This document shows positions 1-8,152 of a stretch of 64,000 bases of DNA, piece by piece; the stretch's first letter is position 1, and every line of letters begins with the position of its first letter. The stretch lies in contig NZ_CP083760.1 in the NCBI RefSeq assembly GCF_020149915.1, forward strand, positions 2,790,001 through 2,854,000, in the 5' to 3' direction. The notes under the pieces were generated by a model. The model had not been told where the DNA came from and searched no databases. It saw only the letters and a program-made list of their open reading frames with translations. Source of the stretch: Candidatus Sulfidibacterium hydrothermale (GTDB taxonomy: Bacteria; Bacteroidota; Bacteroidia; Bacteroidales; F082). A program made the position numbers and the translations under genes.

Positions 1-2138
1 TTATAATCTCCGTCGTCAGCCACAAAAGTCAGCCGGTTCCGCCAGGGACCCAGCGTTTCCGGCGTATTTGAATGGTAACGAATGGTTTTATCTACGGCTT
101 CTTTTGCTTCTTCCGGCGTATCGACCGGAAACCGGCCAATACCAATATCTACCCGGTCATCAAGGCTGTTTCCTTCTCCATCATCCAGATAACCGAAATA
201 ATCATCTGACGCAATGGAATTAATGGTATTCAGCGATTCCACACTTTCCCAACAAGGAACAAAATTGGTATTTCCGGGAACCCGGTTTTTATAATCAAAA
301 GAGGCATCACCAAAAAGAAGCAAATACCGTAATTCACTTCCCGGAGAACTATTGTCGTAAATGTGCTTCACAAAATCACGAATAGCCGTAACATCCTGTG
401 CCCCGGAAGAAAATTCGTTGTAGATTTTTTGTGGAGTAGTCACAAAAACTTTCATTCCATCTTTTTCCCGGTGAAAATCGGCCAGTCGCTGGGCCTGTTC
501 CAAAAAATCAGGATAAGCAACTATTAATAAATCAATATCTTTTACTGCATGCAAATTTTGGTTTTCCACTTTTTCCACAAACTCGGGCTTGTAAAAATCG
601 GTTCCGTCAAAAGCAACAAACGTTTTCACCGGTGCTTCATGGGCCAAAAAAGTAAAACCATCCATTGTTTGTTTTATTTCTGCTTTTTTGGCTGAAAGCG
701 GATCCGTTACATCCCATACTTCCACTTTGCCGGAAGTTTTTAAATGATATTCTGCCACATTCCCAGAGGAAAAGGTATTTCTAAAAGTCATTTGTCCGCC
801 ATCAAAAACAAGTTGCCGGCGAACATTCAGCTCTATGTAATCAAGATATCCCACTGAAGAAGATGAACTTCTTTGAAAAACCGTTTTCACCGAAACATCA
901 TCTCCTGCAGGGCTAAATGTAAACTGTGTACTGCCTGCTTTTCCCAAATCGTACCCACTGGTTCCGGTCAATGGCATATCCAGTGTTTTTTGTAATTGAT
1001 CATTGGTATAGATTAAAAACCGGTTTGACGAATAGGCTTTGGAAGCAAAAACCGCTTTACAAAATGCCGGAGCATTTTGATCGACATGTGGGAAATGGAA
1101 ATCAAAAGTATAAGAAGTTGACAGATCATACACCTCGCCATACCAGGTACGTCCTGTATTACCCAGATTCCGTTCATCTTTTTCATGACAAGCCACATCA
1201 GTAAAAGTATTGATTTCCGTATCAGGATTTCCGGAAATCGTATCCTGTTCAATCCGCAACCCGGGTTGCTGCTGTACGGTCAAAAAATAGTAAGCATAAT
1301 CGTCATAAGGATTATTTTGGTGATAAAAAGTACCGCTAGAAGACTGGTATTTCCAGCTTACCGGGCCTTTGCCATAAAAAAGAATATAATCGCCAGGACC
1401 AAAAACACCATCTTTGCCATCTACTACTTCAATAGGATTTTCCGTCAAATCTGCCGGACGCGGATCATTATTTTTTTCAGGCAAAACGCCTCCTCCATTT
1501 CCATAAAGCGCAAAATAGGCCGGATTTTTACTCACAGGAAAGCCCATGCTTTTCAGCTCATCGTAAGTCAGTTTATAAATTCCACTTTTATCAATCCGGA
1601 TTTTAAACCAATCCCCTTCGGCCAGTACCGAATGGGTTACCTCCGACATTTTCAATGCTGTTTGCTTTAACGGCAAATCCGTTACCGTAATTTTCACGGC
1701 AAAGACAAGTAATTTCTCATATCGTTTGGCATGCACATTCCAACGAACCGGCGTAAGCTGTATTTCAGCGTAAGGCTGTTTGCGTGCTGTCACCAGGAAT
1801 GCCTGAACCCGAAAAGCTGTATCTGAAAAGTTTTTTTCTGCCAGCCACACTGCCGCGTTACTGTCTGCCGGAGCTACTGAAACCGGAATGAGTTTTGCCT
1901 GAATACGAACATTCCCGGAATGTATCGGAAGTAATTTTTTATACACAGGGAGCGATTCGAGACCAGAAAAAAAAGCATTTTGGAAAGATAAACGGCGAAA
2001 CACATTACCCTGTTCCGTACGAAACCGCTGCATCCCCTGCCACTGAATGGAGTCGCGAACAGAATAGTCCACCGCACGGCTTACCATGGGAAACAGGAAA
2101 AACGTCAGAAGAAAAACCGTAATAAATCTGAAGCGCAT
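1..2138 (-). CDS. porU: Type IX secretion sortase PorU, N-terminal part (runs off window start)
   Basis: The open frame runs from an ATG at 2138 to the first base without a stop, giving about 712 codons. It starts with a signal peptide (MRFRFITVFLLTFFLFPMVS). A beta-rich region follows, then the start of a gingipain-like C25 peptidase domain (GSELRYLLLFGDASFDYKNR, then a VADDGDY motif at the window edge). This order is that of PorU, the cell-surface transpeptidase that removes the C-terminal sorting domain of T9SS cargo and attaches cargo to A-LPS. The catalytic His and Cys lie outside the window and cannot be checked. The gene diverges from gldJ, another T9SS/gliding component, which supports the call. 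A secreted C25 gingipain-like protease is the alternative, but the long N-terminal part fits PorU better. A TAnnTTTG promoter element lies just upstream. Confidence 0.88.
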   Translation of the reverse strand, partial: MRFRFITVFLLTFFLFPMVSRAVDYSVRDSIQWQGMQRFRTEQGNVFRRLSFQNAFFSGLESLPVYKKLLPIHSGNVRIQAKLIPVSVAPADSNAAVWLAEKNFSDTAFRVQAFLVTARKQPYAEIQLTPVRWNVHAKRYEKLLVFAVKITVTDLPLKQTALKMSEVTHSVLAEGDWFKIRIDKSGIYKLTYDELKSMGFPVSKNPAYFALYGNGGGVLPEKNNDPRPADLTENPIEVVDGKDGVFGPGDYILFYGKGPVSWKYQSSSGTFYHQNNPYDDYAYYFLTVQQQPGLRIEQDTISGNPDTEINTFTDVACHEKDERNLGNTGRTWYGEVYDLSTSYTFDFHFPHVDQNAPAFCKAVFASKAYSSNRFLIYTNDQLQKTLDMPLTGTSGYDLGKAGSTQFTFSPAGDDVSVKTVFQRSSSSSVGYLDYIELNVRRQLVFDGGQMTFRNTFSSGNVAEYHLKTSGKVEVWDVTDPLSAKKAEIKQTMDGFTFLAHEAPVKTFVAFDGTDFYKPEFVEKVENQNLHAVKDIDLLIVAYPDFLEQAQRLADFHREKDGMKVFVTTPQKIYNEFSSGAQDVTAIRDFVKHIYDNSSPGSELRYLLLFGDASFDYKNRVPGNTNFVPCWESVESLNTINSIASDDYFGYLDDGEGNSLDDRVDIGIGRFPVDTPEEAKEAVDKTIRYHSNTPETLGPWRNRLTFVADDGDY

Positions 2139-2155
2139 AAAAATGATTTCGAAGG

Positions 2156-2163
2156 CAAATATA
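2156..2163 (-). promoter_or_regulatory. -7 promoter element of porU
   Basis: Read on the minus strand this is TATATTTG, a perfect match to the Bacteroidetes -7 consensus TAnnTTTG. It lies 18 bases upstream of the porU ATG, so the leader would be very short. Match only; no start site has been measured. Confidence 0.6.
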
Positions 2164-2316
2164 TTGAAATAGGTAATTGTTTTTTACCAACGAAAAAAAA
2201 GAGTTTTTATTTTCTTTTCAGGGCTCCTTTTGGGAAACACATAACGACATATAAACCACCATTTAAGGCCCCATAAAACAGTCTCCTTTTTTGATCGCAG
2301 GTCAAACTTAGCTCTA

Positions 2317-2355
2317 ACCGTGCAGATTTAAAATTTAGTTTTAAATCTGCACGGT
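2317..2355. repeat. Perfect 17-bp inverted repeat (stem-loop)
   Basis: ACCGTGCAGATTTAAAA is followed by a 5-base loop and its exact reverse complement. No T-run follows on either strand, so it does not look like a simple intrinsic terminator. It sits midway between two divergent T9SS genes and could be an operator, a cruciform or an RNA processing site. Confidence 0.7.
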
Positions 2356-2459
2356 AATTGTTCCGTTTTTCCAAAAAACCATCCAAATCATTTCCTTTTA
2401 TAAACAAAACAGAGAACAATAATTTTTTTAGAAAAATTACCTTTTCCGGGTTAATTATT

Positions 2460-2467
2460 TACATTTG
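2460..2467 (+). promoter_or_regulatory. -7 promoter element of gldJ
   Basis: TACATTTG matches TAnnTTTG exactly. It lies about 75 bases before the gldJ ATG. A GGAGG sequence at 2513-2517 lies too far from the ATG (26 bases) to act as a classical ribosome binding site. Confidence 0.55.
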
Positions 2468-2543
2468 CACCTTTATGGGAAAAGAAATTTCCGGCATAAA
2501 ACAATAAAAATCGGAGGAAATAGTTATACATCAAGAAAAATTA

Positions 2544-4013
2544 ATGGCAACAAAAATGCTAAAGCTGAATAAAATTTTTGTTATTTTTCTTTCACTCAGC
2601 AGCTTCATGATTTTTGGCACATCATGCAGCAACAAAGGAGGAGGGAAAAATGTTTCGCGTACTACCGGATGGGCATACAACGATCCGAAAAACGGCGGTT
2701 TTGAAGTGGCTCCGGCCAAAGAACAAAAAACAGGTCCGGGACTCGTTTTTATTGAAGGAGGTACTTTCACTATGGGAGCCACACAGGAAACTCCTTTTTA
2801 CGAGTGGGACAACCGCCCCCATCAGGAAACGGTGAATAGTTTTTACATGGACGAAACGGAAGTTAGCAACTTAGACTATCTGGAATATATTTACTGGTTA
2901 CAGCGGGTTTACGGAGCCGATTATCCTACAGTGGTAAAAAAAGCCCTTCCCGACACCACGGTTTGGCTCAACAAAATGACCTACAACGAACCCCTGGTGG
3001 AAAATTATTTCCGCCACCCGGCTTATCATGATTATCCTGTAGTAGGAGTCAGCTGGTTACAAGCCAATGATTATGCTGCATGGCGTACCGACCGCGTTAA
3101 CGAACAACTGCTTATCAATGCCGGATACCTGGACTATGACCCAGACCAAAAAGATGACAACAGTTTTAATACAGAAGCTTATCTTTCAGGACAATATCAA
3201 GGACTGGTAAAAGAAGGCAAGAAAGATTTAAATCCGAACGGAACCGGAGTACGAAAAGTCGGTTACGGAGACGGAATCTTACTACCACACTACCGCTTAC
3301 CCACCGAAGCCGAATGGGAATATGCCGCACTGGGATTGGTAGGAAACACGGTAAACAACCGTATTGTGGAAAGGAAAACCTATCCCTGGAACGGAGAAAG
3401 TTTGCGTTCAACAAATAAAAGACATTTCGGCAGCTTTATGGCTAACTTCAAAATTGCCAAAGGCGATTATATGGGGGTAGCCGGCGATCTGAATGATGCA
3501 GCCAGTATTCCGGCACCGGTTTTCTCTTACTGGCCTAATGATTTTGGCTTGTACAACATGGCCGGAAACGTGAGCGAATGGGTTCTCGACCGTTATTCAC
3601 CCACTGCTTTCAGTGAAGTTTCCGATTTTGATCCGTATTTCGGTGATAATTTTAAAGTCATCAAAAGAGATGCTGACGGTCAGGTAGCCCAAAAAGACAG
3701 TTTAGGCCGCATTCCGATGGTACCATTGAGCAAAAGCAAAATGGCCCAGTTAGAAAGCAACGGACCGCCGCCGGATAACTTTAACATGAGCGAAACCAAA
3801 CGCAAAGGATTTGCAGAATATGGTGTTACATCGCTGATAAACAGCAAATCAAGAGTAATCAAAGGAGGCTCGTGGAAAGATCCGCCGTATTACCTGAGTC
3901 CGGGTGTTCGCCGGTACATGGATGAAGATAAATCATCGGCTACAGTAGGTTTCCGCTGCGCCATGAGCCGTGTAGGAAGTCCGGAAGCATCAAAAAAAGC
4001 AAGAAGAAAGTAA
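2544..4013 (+). CDS. gldJ: Gliding motility / T9SS lipoprotein GldJ
   Basis: The 489-residue protein has a lipoprotein signal peptide with the lipobox cysteine near residue 28 (FMIFGTSC). An FGE-sulfatase/SUMF1-like fold follows, with typical signatures: GGTFTMG near 73, DETEVSN, RLPTEAEWEYAA, NMAGNVSEW and a C-terminal GFRCA. The N-terminal sequence after the lipobox (SRTTGWAYNDP, NGGFEV) is characteristic of GldJ rather than its paralogue GldK. GldJ is an outer-membrane lipoprotein needed for stability of the T9SS/gliding machinery in Flavobacterium. An inner ATG at 2556 would give a more usual signal peptide start (MLKLNKIF). A stem-loop terminator follows, and murF comes next. Porphyromonas-type non-gliding bacteria also carry such proteins, so gliding itself is not shown. 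Confidence 0.85.
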   Translation: MATKMLKLNKIFVIFLSLSSFMIFGTSCSNKGGGKNVSRTTGWAYNDPKNGGFEVAPAKEQKTGPGLVFIEGGTFTMGATQETPFYEWDNRPHQETVNSFYMDETEVSNLDYLEYIYWLQRVYGADYPTVVKKALPDTTVWLNKMTYNEPLVENYFRHPAYHDYPVVGVSWLQANDYAAWRTDRVNEQLLINAGYLDYDPDQKDDNSFNTEAYLSGQYQGLVKEGKKDLNPNGTGVRKVGYGDGILLPHYRLPTEAEWEYAALGLVGNTVNNRIVERKTYPWNGESLRSTNKRHFGSFMANFKIAKGDYMGVAGDLNDAASIPAPVFSYWPNDFGLYNMAGNVSEWVLDRYSPTAFSEVSDFDPYFGDNFKVIKRDADGQVAQKDSLGRIPMVPLSKSKMAQLESNGPPPDNFNMSETKRKGFAEYGVTSLINSKSRVIKGGSWKDPPYYLSPGVRRYMDEDKSSATVGFRCAMSRVGSPEASKKARRK

Positions 4014-4038
4014 TTTAATTACATTTTAAAGTATTTTT

Positions 4039-4075
4039 AAGGGCTGTTTCATTTTTCCGGAACAGTCCTTTTTTT
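4039..4075 (+). terminator. Intrinsic terminator after gldJ
   Basis: The stem AAGGGCTGTT pairs imperfectly with AACAGTCCTT and is followed by a run of T. It separates gldJ from murF. Confidence 0.75.
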
Positions 4076-4086
4076 ATGTATAGAAA

Positions 4087-5373
4087 ATGAACACGAAAAC
4101 CTTATATCAGCTTTTTCAGAAAACGGGCAAAGTATGTACCGATACCCGTCAAATGGAAGACGGATGTTTGTTTTTTGCCCTTTCAGGAGAAAATTTTAAT
4201 GGAAACCGTTTTGCCCCACAAGCACTGGAAAAAGGCGCCGTTGCCGTGATTGTTGATGACCCGGAAGTTGTTCCGCCGGACAATGATCCGAGATACATTC
4301 TGGTTGAAAACAGTTTACAGGCTTTACAAGAACTGGCCCAATACCATCGCTGTCAGTTTACCCTTCCTGTTTTGGCAATTACCGGAACCAACGGGAAAAC
4401 CACGACCAAAGAACTTTGTGCAGCCGTTCTTGCTTCTGAAAAAAATATTTGCGCCACGCAGGGGAATTTCAACAACCATATTGGCGTTCCGCTTACCCTT
4501 TTAAACATCAACAAACAAACGGAAGTTGCCATTGTGGAAATGGGAGCCAACCATCCGGGAGAAATCGCGGCATTGTGCCAAATGGCCCAGCCTACCCACG
4601 GGCTGATCACCAACATAGGGAAAGCCCATCTTGAAGGTTTTGGTGATTTTGACGGAGTAATCAAAACCAAAAACGAATTATACCAATGGATAAAATCTAA
4701 AGACGGACTCGTTTTTGTTCACCGGAACAATCCGCTGCTCATGGAGCTTTCCGGACAAATCCGGCGCATTACCTACGGAACCCCGCCAGCCGATGTAGCC
4801 GGAATTTTAAAGCAAAATCAAACATCCATTGTTGTGGAATGGGAAAAATATGGCGAAATAAAAACCCGTCTTTACGGCAGCTATAATTTTGCCAATGTGA
4901 TGGCAGCAATAGCCGTAGGCAATTACTTTGGGGTCAAAAACAACAACATCCGGCAGGCTATTGAAAAATACGAACCCAAAAACAACCGGTCACAATGGGT
5001 TTTTTCTTCTCACAATCAGATCATCCTGGATGCATACAATGCCAATCCGGAAAGTATGGCACTGGCCATTGACGACTTCGTCGGACATCATTTTCCCCAT
5101 CCTTTATTGATTCTGGGTGATATGTTTGAACTGGGAAAAGCTGAAGAAGCCGAACATCTGAAAATTGTTGAAAAACTGAAGAATACAGGAATAGACGATA
5201 TCATTTTAACGGGAAAAGCATTTTACAAAGCCGGAGCCGGAACCCCCTGGAAAAGGTTTAAAACTACCGAAGAAGCCATCCGGTTTCTTCAGTCTCATCC
5301 GGTGAAAAACAGGCATATTTTAGTAAAAGGCTCACGGGGAATGGCATTGGAAAGTTTAATACAATATTTGTGA
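4087..5373 (+). CDS. murF: UDP-N-acetylmuramoyl-tripeptide--D-alanyl-D-alanine ligase
   Basis: MurF is the last cytoplasmic Mur ligase and adds D-Ala-D-Ala to the UDP-MurNAc-tripeptide. The 428-residue protein has the expected N-terminal substrate domain (VCTDTRQMEDGCLFFAL), the ATP-binding loop ITGTNGKTTTK near residue 98, the central EMGANHPGEI motif typical of MurF, and the C-terminal ligase domain with DAYNANPESM and LGDMFELG. Length is normal for a Bacteroidetes MurF. It lies between gldJ and anmK; anmK begins 2 bases after the murF stop, so the two peptidoglycan genes are probably cotranscribed. Confidence 0.95.
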   Translation: MNTKTLYQLFQKTGKVCTDTRQMEDGCLFFALSGENFNGNRFAPQALEKGAVAVIVDDPEVVPPDNDPRYILVENSLQALQELAQYHRCQFTLPVLAITGTNGKTTTKELCAAVLASEKNICATQGNFNNHIGVPLTLLNINKQTEVAIVEMGANHPGEIAALCQMAQPTHGLITNIGKAHLEGFGDFDGVIKTKNELYQWIKSKDGLVFVHRNNPLLMELSGQIRRITYGTPPADVAGILKQNQTSIVVEWEKYGEIKTRLYGSYNFANVMAAIAVGNYFGVKNNNIRQAIEKYEPKNNRSQWVFSSHNQIILDAYNANPESMALAIDDFVGHHFPHPLLILGDMFELGKAEEAEHLKIVEKLKNTGIDDIILTGKAFYKAGAGTPWKRFKTTEEAIRFLQSHPVKNRHILVKGSRGMALESLIQYL

Positions 5374-5375
5374 TC

Positions 5376-6437
5376 ATGAAAAAAATAACGGCACTGGGGA
5401 TCATGTCGGGAAGTTCGCTGGATGGCCTGGACCTGGCATTTTGTGAATTCTGGCAGGAAAAACAAAAATGGAAATACCGCATCGCGGCTGCCGACACCAT
5501 TGGGTATGACGAAGAATGGAAAATGGTATTACAGGAGAGTTTCTCTGCCCGGGGAGTTCGACTTATTGAAAACCATATTGCTTATGGAAAATTCCTGGGA
5601 GAGAAAGCTGCCGCTTTTTTGCAGAAAAACGGATTAAAACCGGAACTCATTGCTTCACACGGCCATACCATCTTTCACCAGCCGGAAAAAGGGTTTAGTT
5701 TTCAGCTGGGCGACGGACAGGCTTTGGCAACAGCTTCAGGATTGACTACCGTGAGCGATTTCCGGAACAAGGACATCCAATATGGCGGCCAGGGAGCTCC
5801 GCTGGTGCCTGTTGGCGATGAATTGCTTTTTGGCGAATATGACTATTGTATCAATTTCGGGGGCATTGCCAATATCTCTTTCCGGGAGAAAGAAAAACGG
5901 GTGGCATTTGATGTTTGTCCGGCTAACCAGCTACTCAATTACCTGAGCCGGCAAACCGGAAAAGCGTATGATAAAAACGGGGAAACCGCGGCCCTTGGAA
6001 AACTGGACAAATCCCTTTTCGATGCTTTGAATCAGGTTGATTTTTACCGGCAACCTTATCCTAAATCGTTGAGCAATGAACAGGTAAAAGCCCTTTTTAT
6101 CCCGCTGCTTGATGCATCAGAGGCAACGGTGGAAGACAAACTTTACACCGTGGTGAAACACATTGCTTTTCAAATTGCACAAGCGGTAAAACAGGCACCC
6201 GGCAAAAGCATGCTTCTTACCGGTGGCGGTGCACGCAACGGATTTCTGGTAGAAGCCATCCGGCAGGAATGTCCGGATAAATCGGTTGATGTACCGGATG
6301 AGATTACCGTTGATTTTAAAGAAGCGCTAATCTTTGCTTTTATGGGAGTCCTGCGCTATCAGGGCAAAATAAACTGCTTGGCTACAGCTACGGGAGCCAC
6401 AAAAGACACTTCTGCCGGAGTGATCTATGAACCCTGA
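5376..6437 (+). CDS. anmK: Anhydro-N-acetylmuramic acid kinase
   Basis: AnmK opens and phosphorylates 1,6-anhydroMurNAc released from the wall, giving MurNAc-6-P for recycling. The protein begins MKKITALGIMSGSSLDGLD, the family's nucleotide-binding opening, and continues with ASHGHTIFHQP, FRNKDIQYGGQGAPLVP, FGGIANIS and the late LLTGGGARNGFL motif. I use the ATG at 5376; a GTG two codons upstream at 5370 would overlap the murF stop. Length is about 353 residues, usual for the family. It pairs with the upstream biosynthetic gene murF, joining wall synthesis and recycling in one transcript. A strong bidirectional terminator follows. Confidence 0.93.
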   Translation: MKKITALGIMSGSSLDGLDLAFCEFWQEKQKWKYRIAAADTIGYDEEWKMVLQESFSARGVRLIENHIAYGKFLGEKAAAFLQKNGLKPELIASHGHTIFHQPEKGFSFQLGDGQALATASGLTTVSDFRNKDIQYGGQGAPLVPVGDELLFGEYDYCINFGGIANISFREKEKRVAFDVCPANQLLNYLSRQTGKAYDKNGETAALGKLDKSLFDALNQVDFYRQPYPKSLSNEQVKALFIPLLDASEATVEDKLYTVVKHIAFQIAQAVKQAPGKSMLLTGGGARNGFLVEAIRQECPDKSVDVPDEITVDFKEALIFAFMGVLRYQGKINCLATATGATKDTSAGVIYEP

Positions 6438-6456
6438 AACAGATTGTAAAACAATA

Positions 6457-6492
6457 AAAAAAGGTCATCAGCAGTTGCTGATGACCTTTTTT
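6457..6492. terminator. Bidirectional terminator between anmK and the first nhaD
   Basis: A perfect stem (GGTCATCAGCA with TGCTGATGACC) is flanked by an A-run and a T-run, so it can end both convergent genes. Confidence 0.92.
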
Positions 6493-6511
6493 ATTTTCTA
6501 ATGATTAAATT

Positions 6512-7954
6512 CTAGTGATGGAAAATCAATTCGTTTTGCAACCAATAAGCTGCAATACCGGCAAAATAACCAATCAAAGCAATCCAGGCTATTTTTTTCA
6601 TGTACCAGATAAAATCGATTTTTTCGAGAGCCATAGCAGCTACTCCGGCAGCAGAACCAATGATCAGGATACTTCCACCGGTACCGGCAGCATAAGCCAA
6701 CAGTTCCCAGAAAGCGCCATTCACCATAAAATGGTGCATAAAAGCAGGTTCAGCTGAAGCAGCCACCATCGCATGGGTCATAATCGGATACATTCCCATG
6801 GCAGCAGCAGTAAGCGGCACATTATCTACAATAGACGACAGCAATCCGATAGATCCGTTGATGGCATAAATATTATGCATGTGTTTGTCAAAATATTCTG
6901 CCATTAACTGTAAATGACCAGCGGATTCCAGTGCAGCAACGGCCGACAAAATACCAAGATAAAACAGAATCGTAGGAATATCCACTCTTTTTAAGATACC
7001 GACCACAGTAAACCGCCGGCGGTCTTCTTCGGTACCTTTTTTATGAATAAATTCGGTGGCTACCCAGATAACACCTAAACTGAACAACATTCCCATGTAG
7101 GGAGGCAAATCGGTTAATTCTTTAAAAATAGGAACAAAAATTAATCCGCCAATACCCAAAACCAGCATCAGAATTCTTTCGCGTTGCGGGGTATTAAAGC
7201 TGTCACTTTTATCTTCTGCCGGTTTTTCCACATGCCCGCGCATGTAAATAGAAACCACAGCCAGCGGAATAACCAGGCTGATAACACTGGGAACAAATAC
7301 CATCGCAATGATATCCAGTGCTGTAATTTGTCCGCCAATCCACAGCATAATGGTCGTCACATCGCCAATGGGCGAGAAAGCACCCCCGGCATTGGCAGCA
7401 ATCACAATGATACTGGCAAAAAACCAACGGCTTTTCTTATCGTCAATCAGTTTCCGCAACAAAGCAATCATTACAATCGTCGTGGTCATGTTGTCCAATA
7501 CAGCTGACAAAAAGAAAGCGATAGTAGCTACTGTCCACAACAATTTTACTTTATTGGTGGTTTTAATACGGTCGGTAATCACCCGGAAACCTTCGTGTTG
7601 GTCTACGGTTTCCACAATGGTCATGGCACCCAGCAAGAAAAAGAGAATTTGTGCCAAATCACCAAGATGTTGTACCACTTCGTGATCGGTAATGAAATAT
7701 TTCATCTGGGCTAACAGAGTAGCACCTTCGTATTTGTGTTTAAAGTTCGCCAGATCGGAGCTTTTCAGAAACTCTTTCCAGGCCGGACTAAATCCTAGGT
7801 TAAGGACATCGGGGAGTCCGTAAATATAAACTACCCAGATAATCACACCTAACAAAAGTGCCGAGGCCGCCTTATCCACTTTTATGGGGCCTTCCAGTGC
7901 TATGGCCAGGTAGCCCAGCACAAAAACAATCAACATCAGTATAAAAGCTGTCAT
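6512..7954 (-). CDS. nhaD: NhaD-type Na+/H+ antiporter, copy 1
   Basis: A 480-residue inner-membrane protein made almost entirely of hydrophobic helices. Motifs of the NhaD / ion-transporter superfamily are present: FFLLGAMTIVETVDQHEGF, LDNMTTTIVM, ANAGGAFSPIGDVTTIMLW and SSIVDNVPLTAAAMGMYP. NhaD exchanges cytoplasmic Na+ (or Li+) for protons and is common in marine or salt-tolerant bacteria. It lies directly downstream of a second copy on the same strand, separated by about 200 bases with a terminator and its own promoter element, so each copy is probably transcribed separately. The 3' part contains a tract nearly identical to copy 2 (see the repeat entries). Ion specificity is inferred from the family. 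Confidence 0.9.
   Translation of the reverse strand: MTAFILMLIVFVLGYLAIALEGPIKVDKAASALLLGVIIWVVYIYGLPDVLNLGFSPAWKEFLKSSDLANFKHKYEGATLLAQMKYFITDHEVVQHLGDLAQILFFLLGAMTIVETVDQHEGFRVITDRIKTTNKVKLLWTVATIAFFLSAVLDNMTTTIVMIALLRKLIDDKKSRWFFASIIVIAANAGGAFSPIGDVTTIMLWIGGQITALDIIAMVFVPSVISLVIPLAVVSIYMRGHVEKPAEDKSDSFNTPQRERILMLVLGIGGLIFVPIFKELTDLPPYMGMLFSLGVIWVATEFIHKKGTEEDRRRFTVVGILKRVDIPTILFYLGILSAVAALESAGHLQLMAEYFDKHMHNIYAINGSIGLLSSIVDNVPLTAAAMGMYPIMTHAMVAASAEPAFMHHFMVNGAFWELLAYAAGTGGSILIIGSAAGVAAMALEKIDFIWYMKKIAWIALIGYFAGIAAYWLQNELIFHH
6603..6719. repeat. 117-bp tract nearly identical to 8244-8360
   Basis: Aligned by eye, this tract differs from the matching tract in the neighbouring nhaD copy at only two positions. 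It encodes the conserved LLAYAAGTGGSILIIGSAAG region. The flanking parts of the two genes are clearly more diverged, so the pattern suggests local gene conversion. Confidence 0.85.
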
Positions 7955-7979
7955 CGTCTTAAGTTTTAAAATTTAGGTG

Positions 7980-7987
7980 CAAAAGTA
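7980..7987 (-). promoter_or_regulatory. -7 promoter element of nhaD copy 1
   Basis: TACTTTTG on the minus strand matches TAnnTTTG and lies 26 bases before the start codon. It implies independent transcription of this copy. Confidence 0.55.
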
Positions 7988-8084
7988 TTTATTTGAAATT
8001 TTATAACCAGTTGATTTTGGTCTTAAAATTTCTAAAACAATCTATTTTATACCGGTTACAGATAAAATGTGATACAGCGCACAA

Positions 8085-8119
8085 AAAAACCCGCTCGACT
8101 TTTCAGACGGCGGGTTTTT
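8085..8119 (-). terminator. Terminator after nhaD copy 2
   Basis: AAAAACCCGC pairs with GCGGGTTTTT around a loop, giving a GC stem followed by T residues on either strand. Confidence 0.8.
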
Positions 8120-8152
8120 ATTTTTAAACCGGTTTTCCCGGTGATTTTATCA

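Larger units (their letters stand above)
2139..2543. other. Intergenic region between divergent porU and gldJ
   Basis: About 400 bases without a convincing gene. It holds the porU promoter at its left end, a 17-bp perfect stem-loop at 2317-2355 and a gldJ promoter element at 2460-2467. A 70-codon minus-strand frame (2207-2419) crosses the stem-loop; I do not call it a gene. Confidence 0.6.

Noticed and set aside
2207-2419. 70-codon minus-strand frame between porU and gldJ
   Set aside because: It runs through the perfect stem-loop, has no signal or recognisable domain, and no promoter element in front of it.
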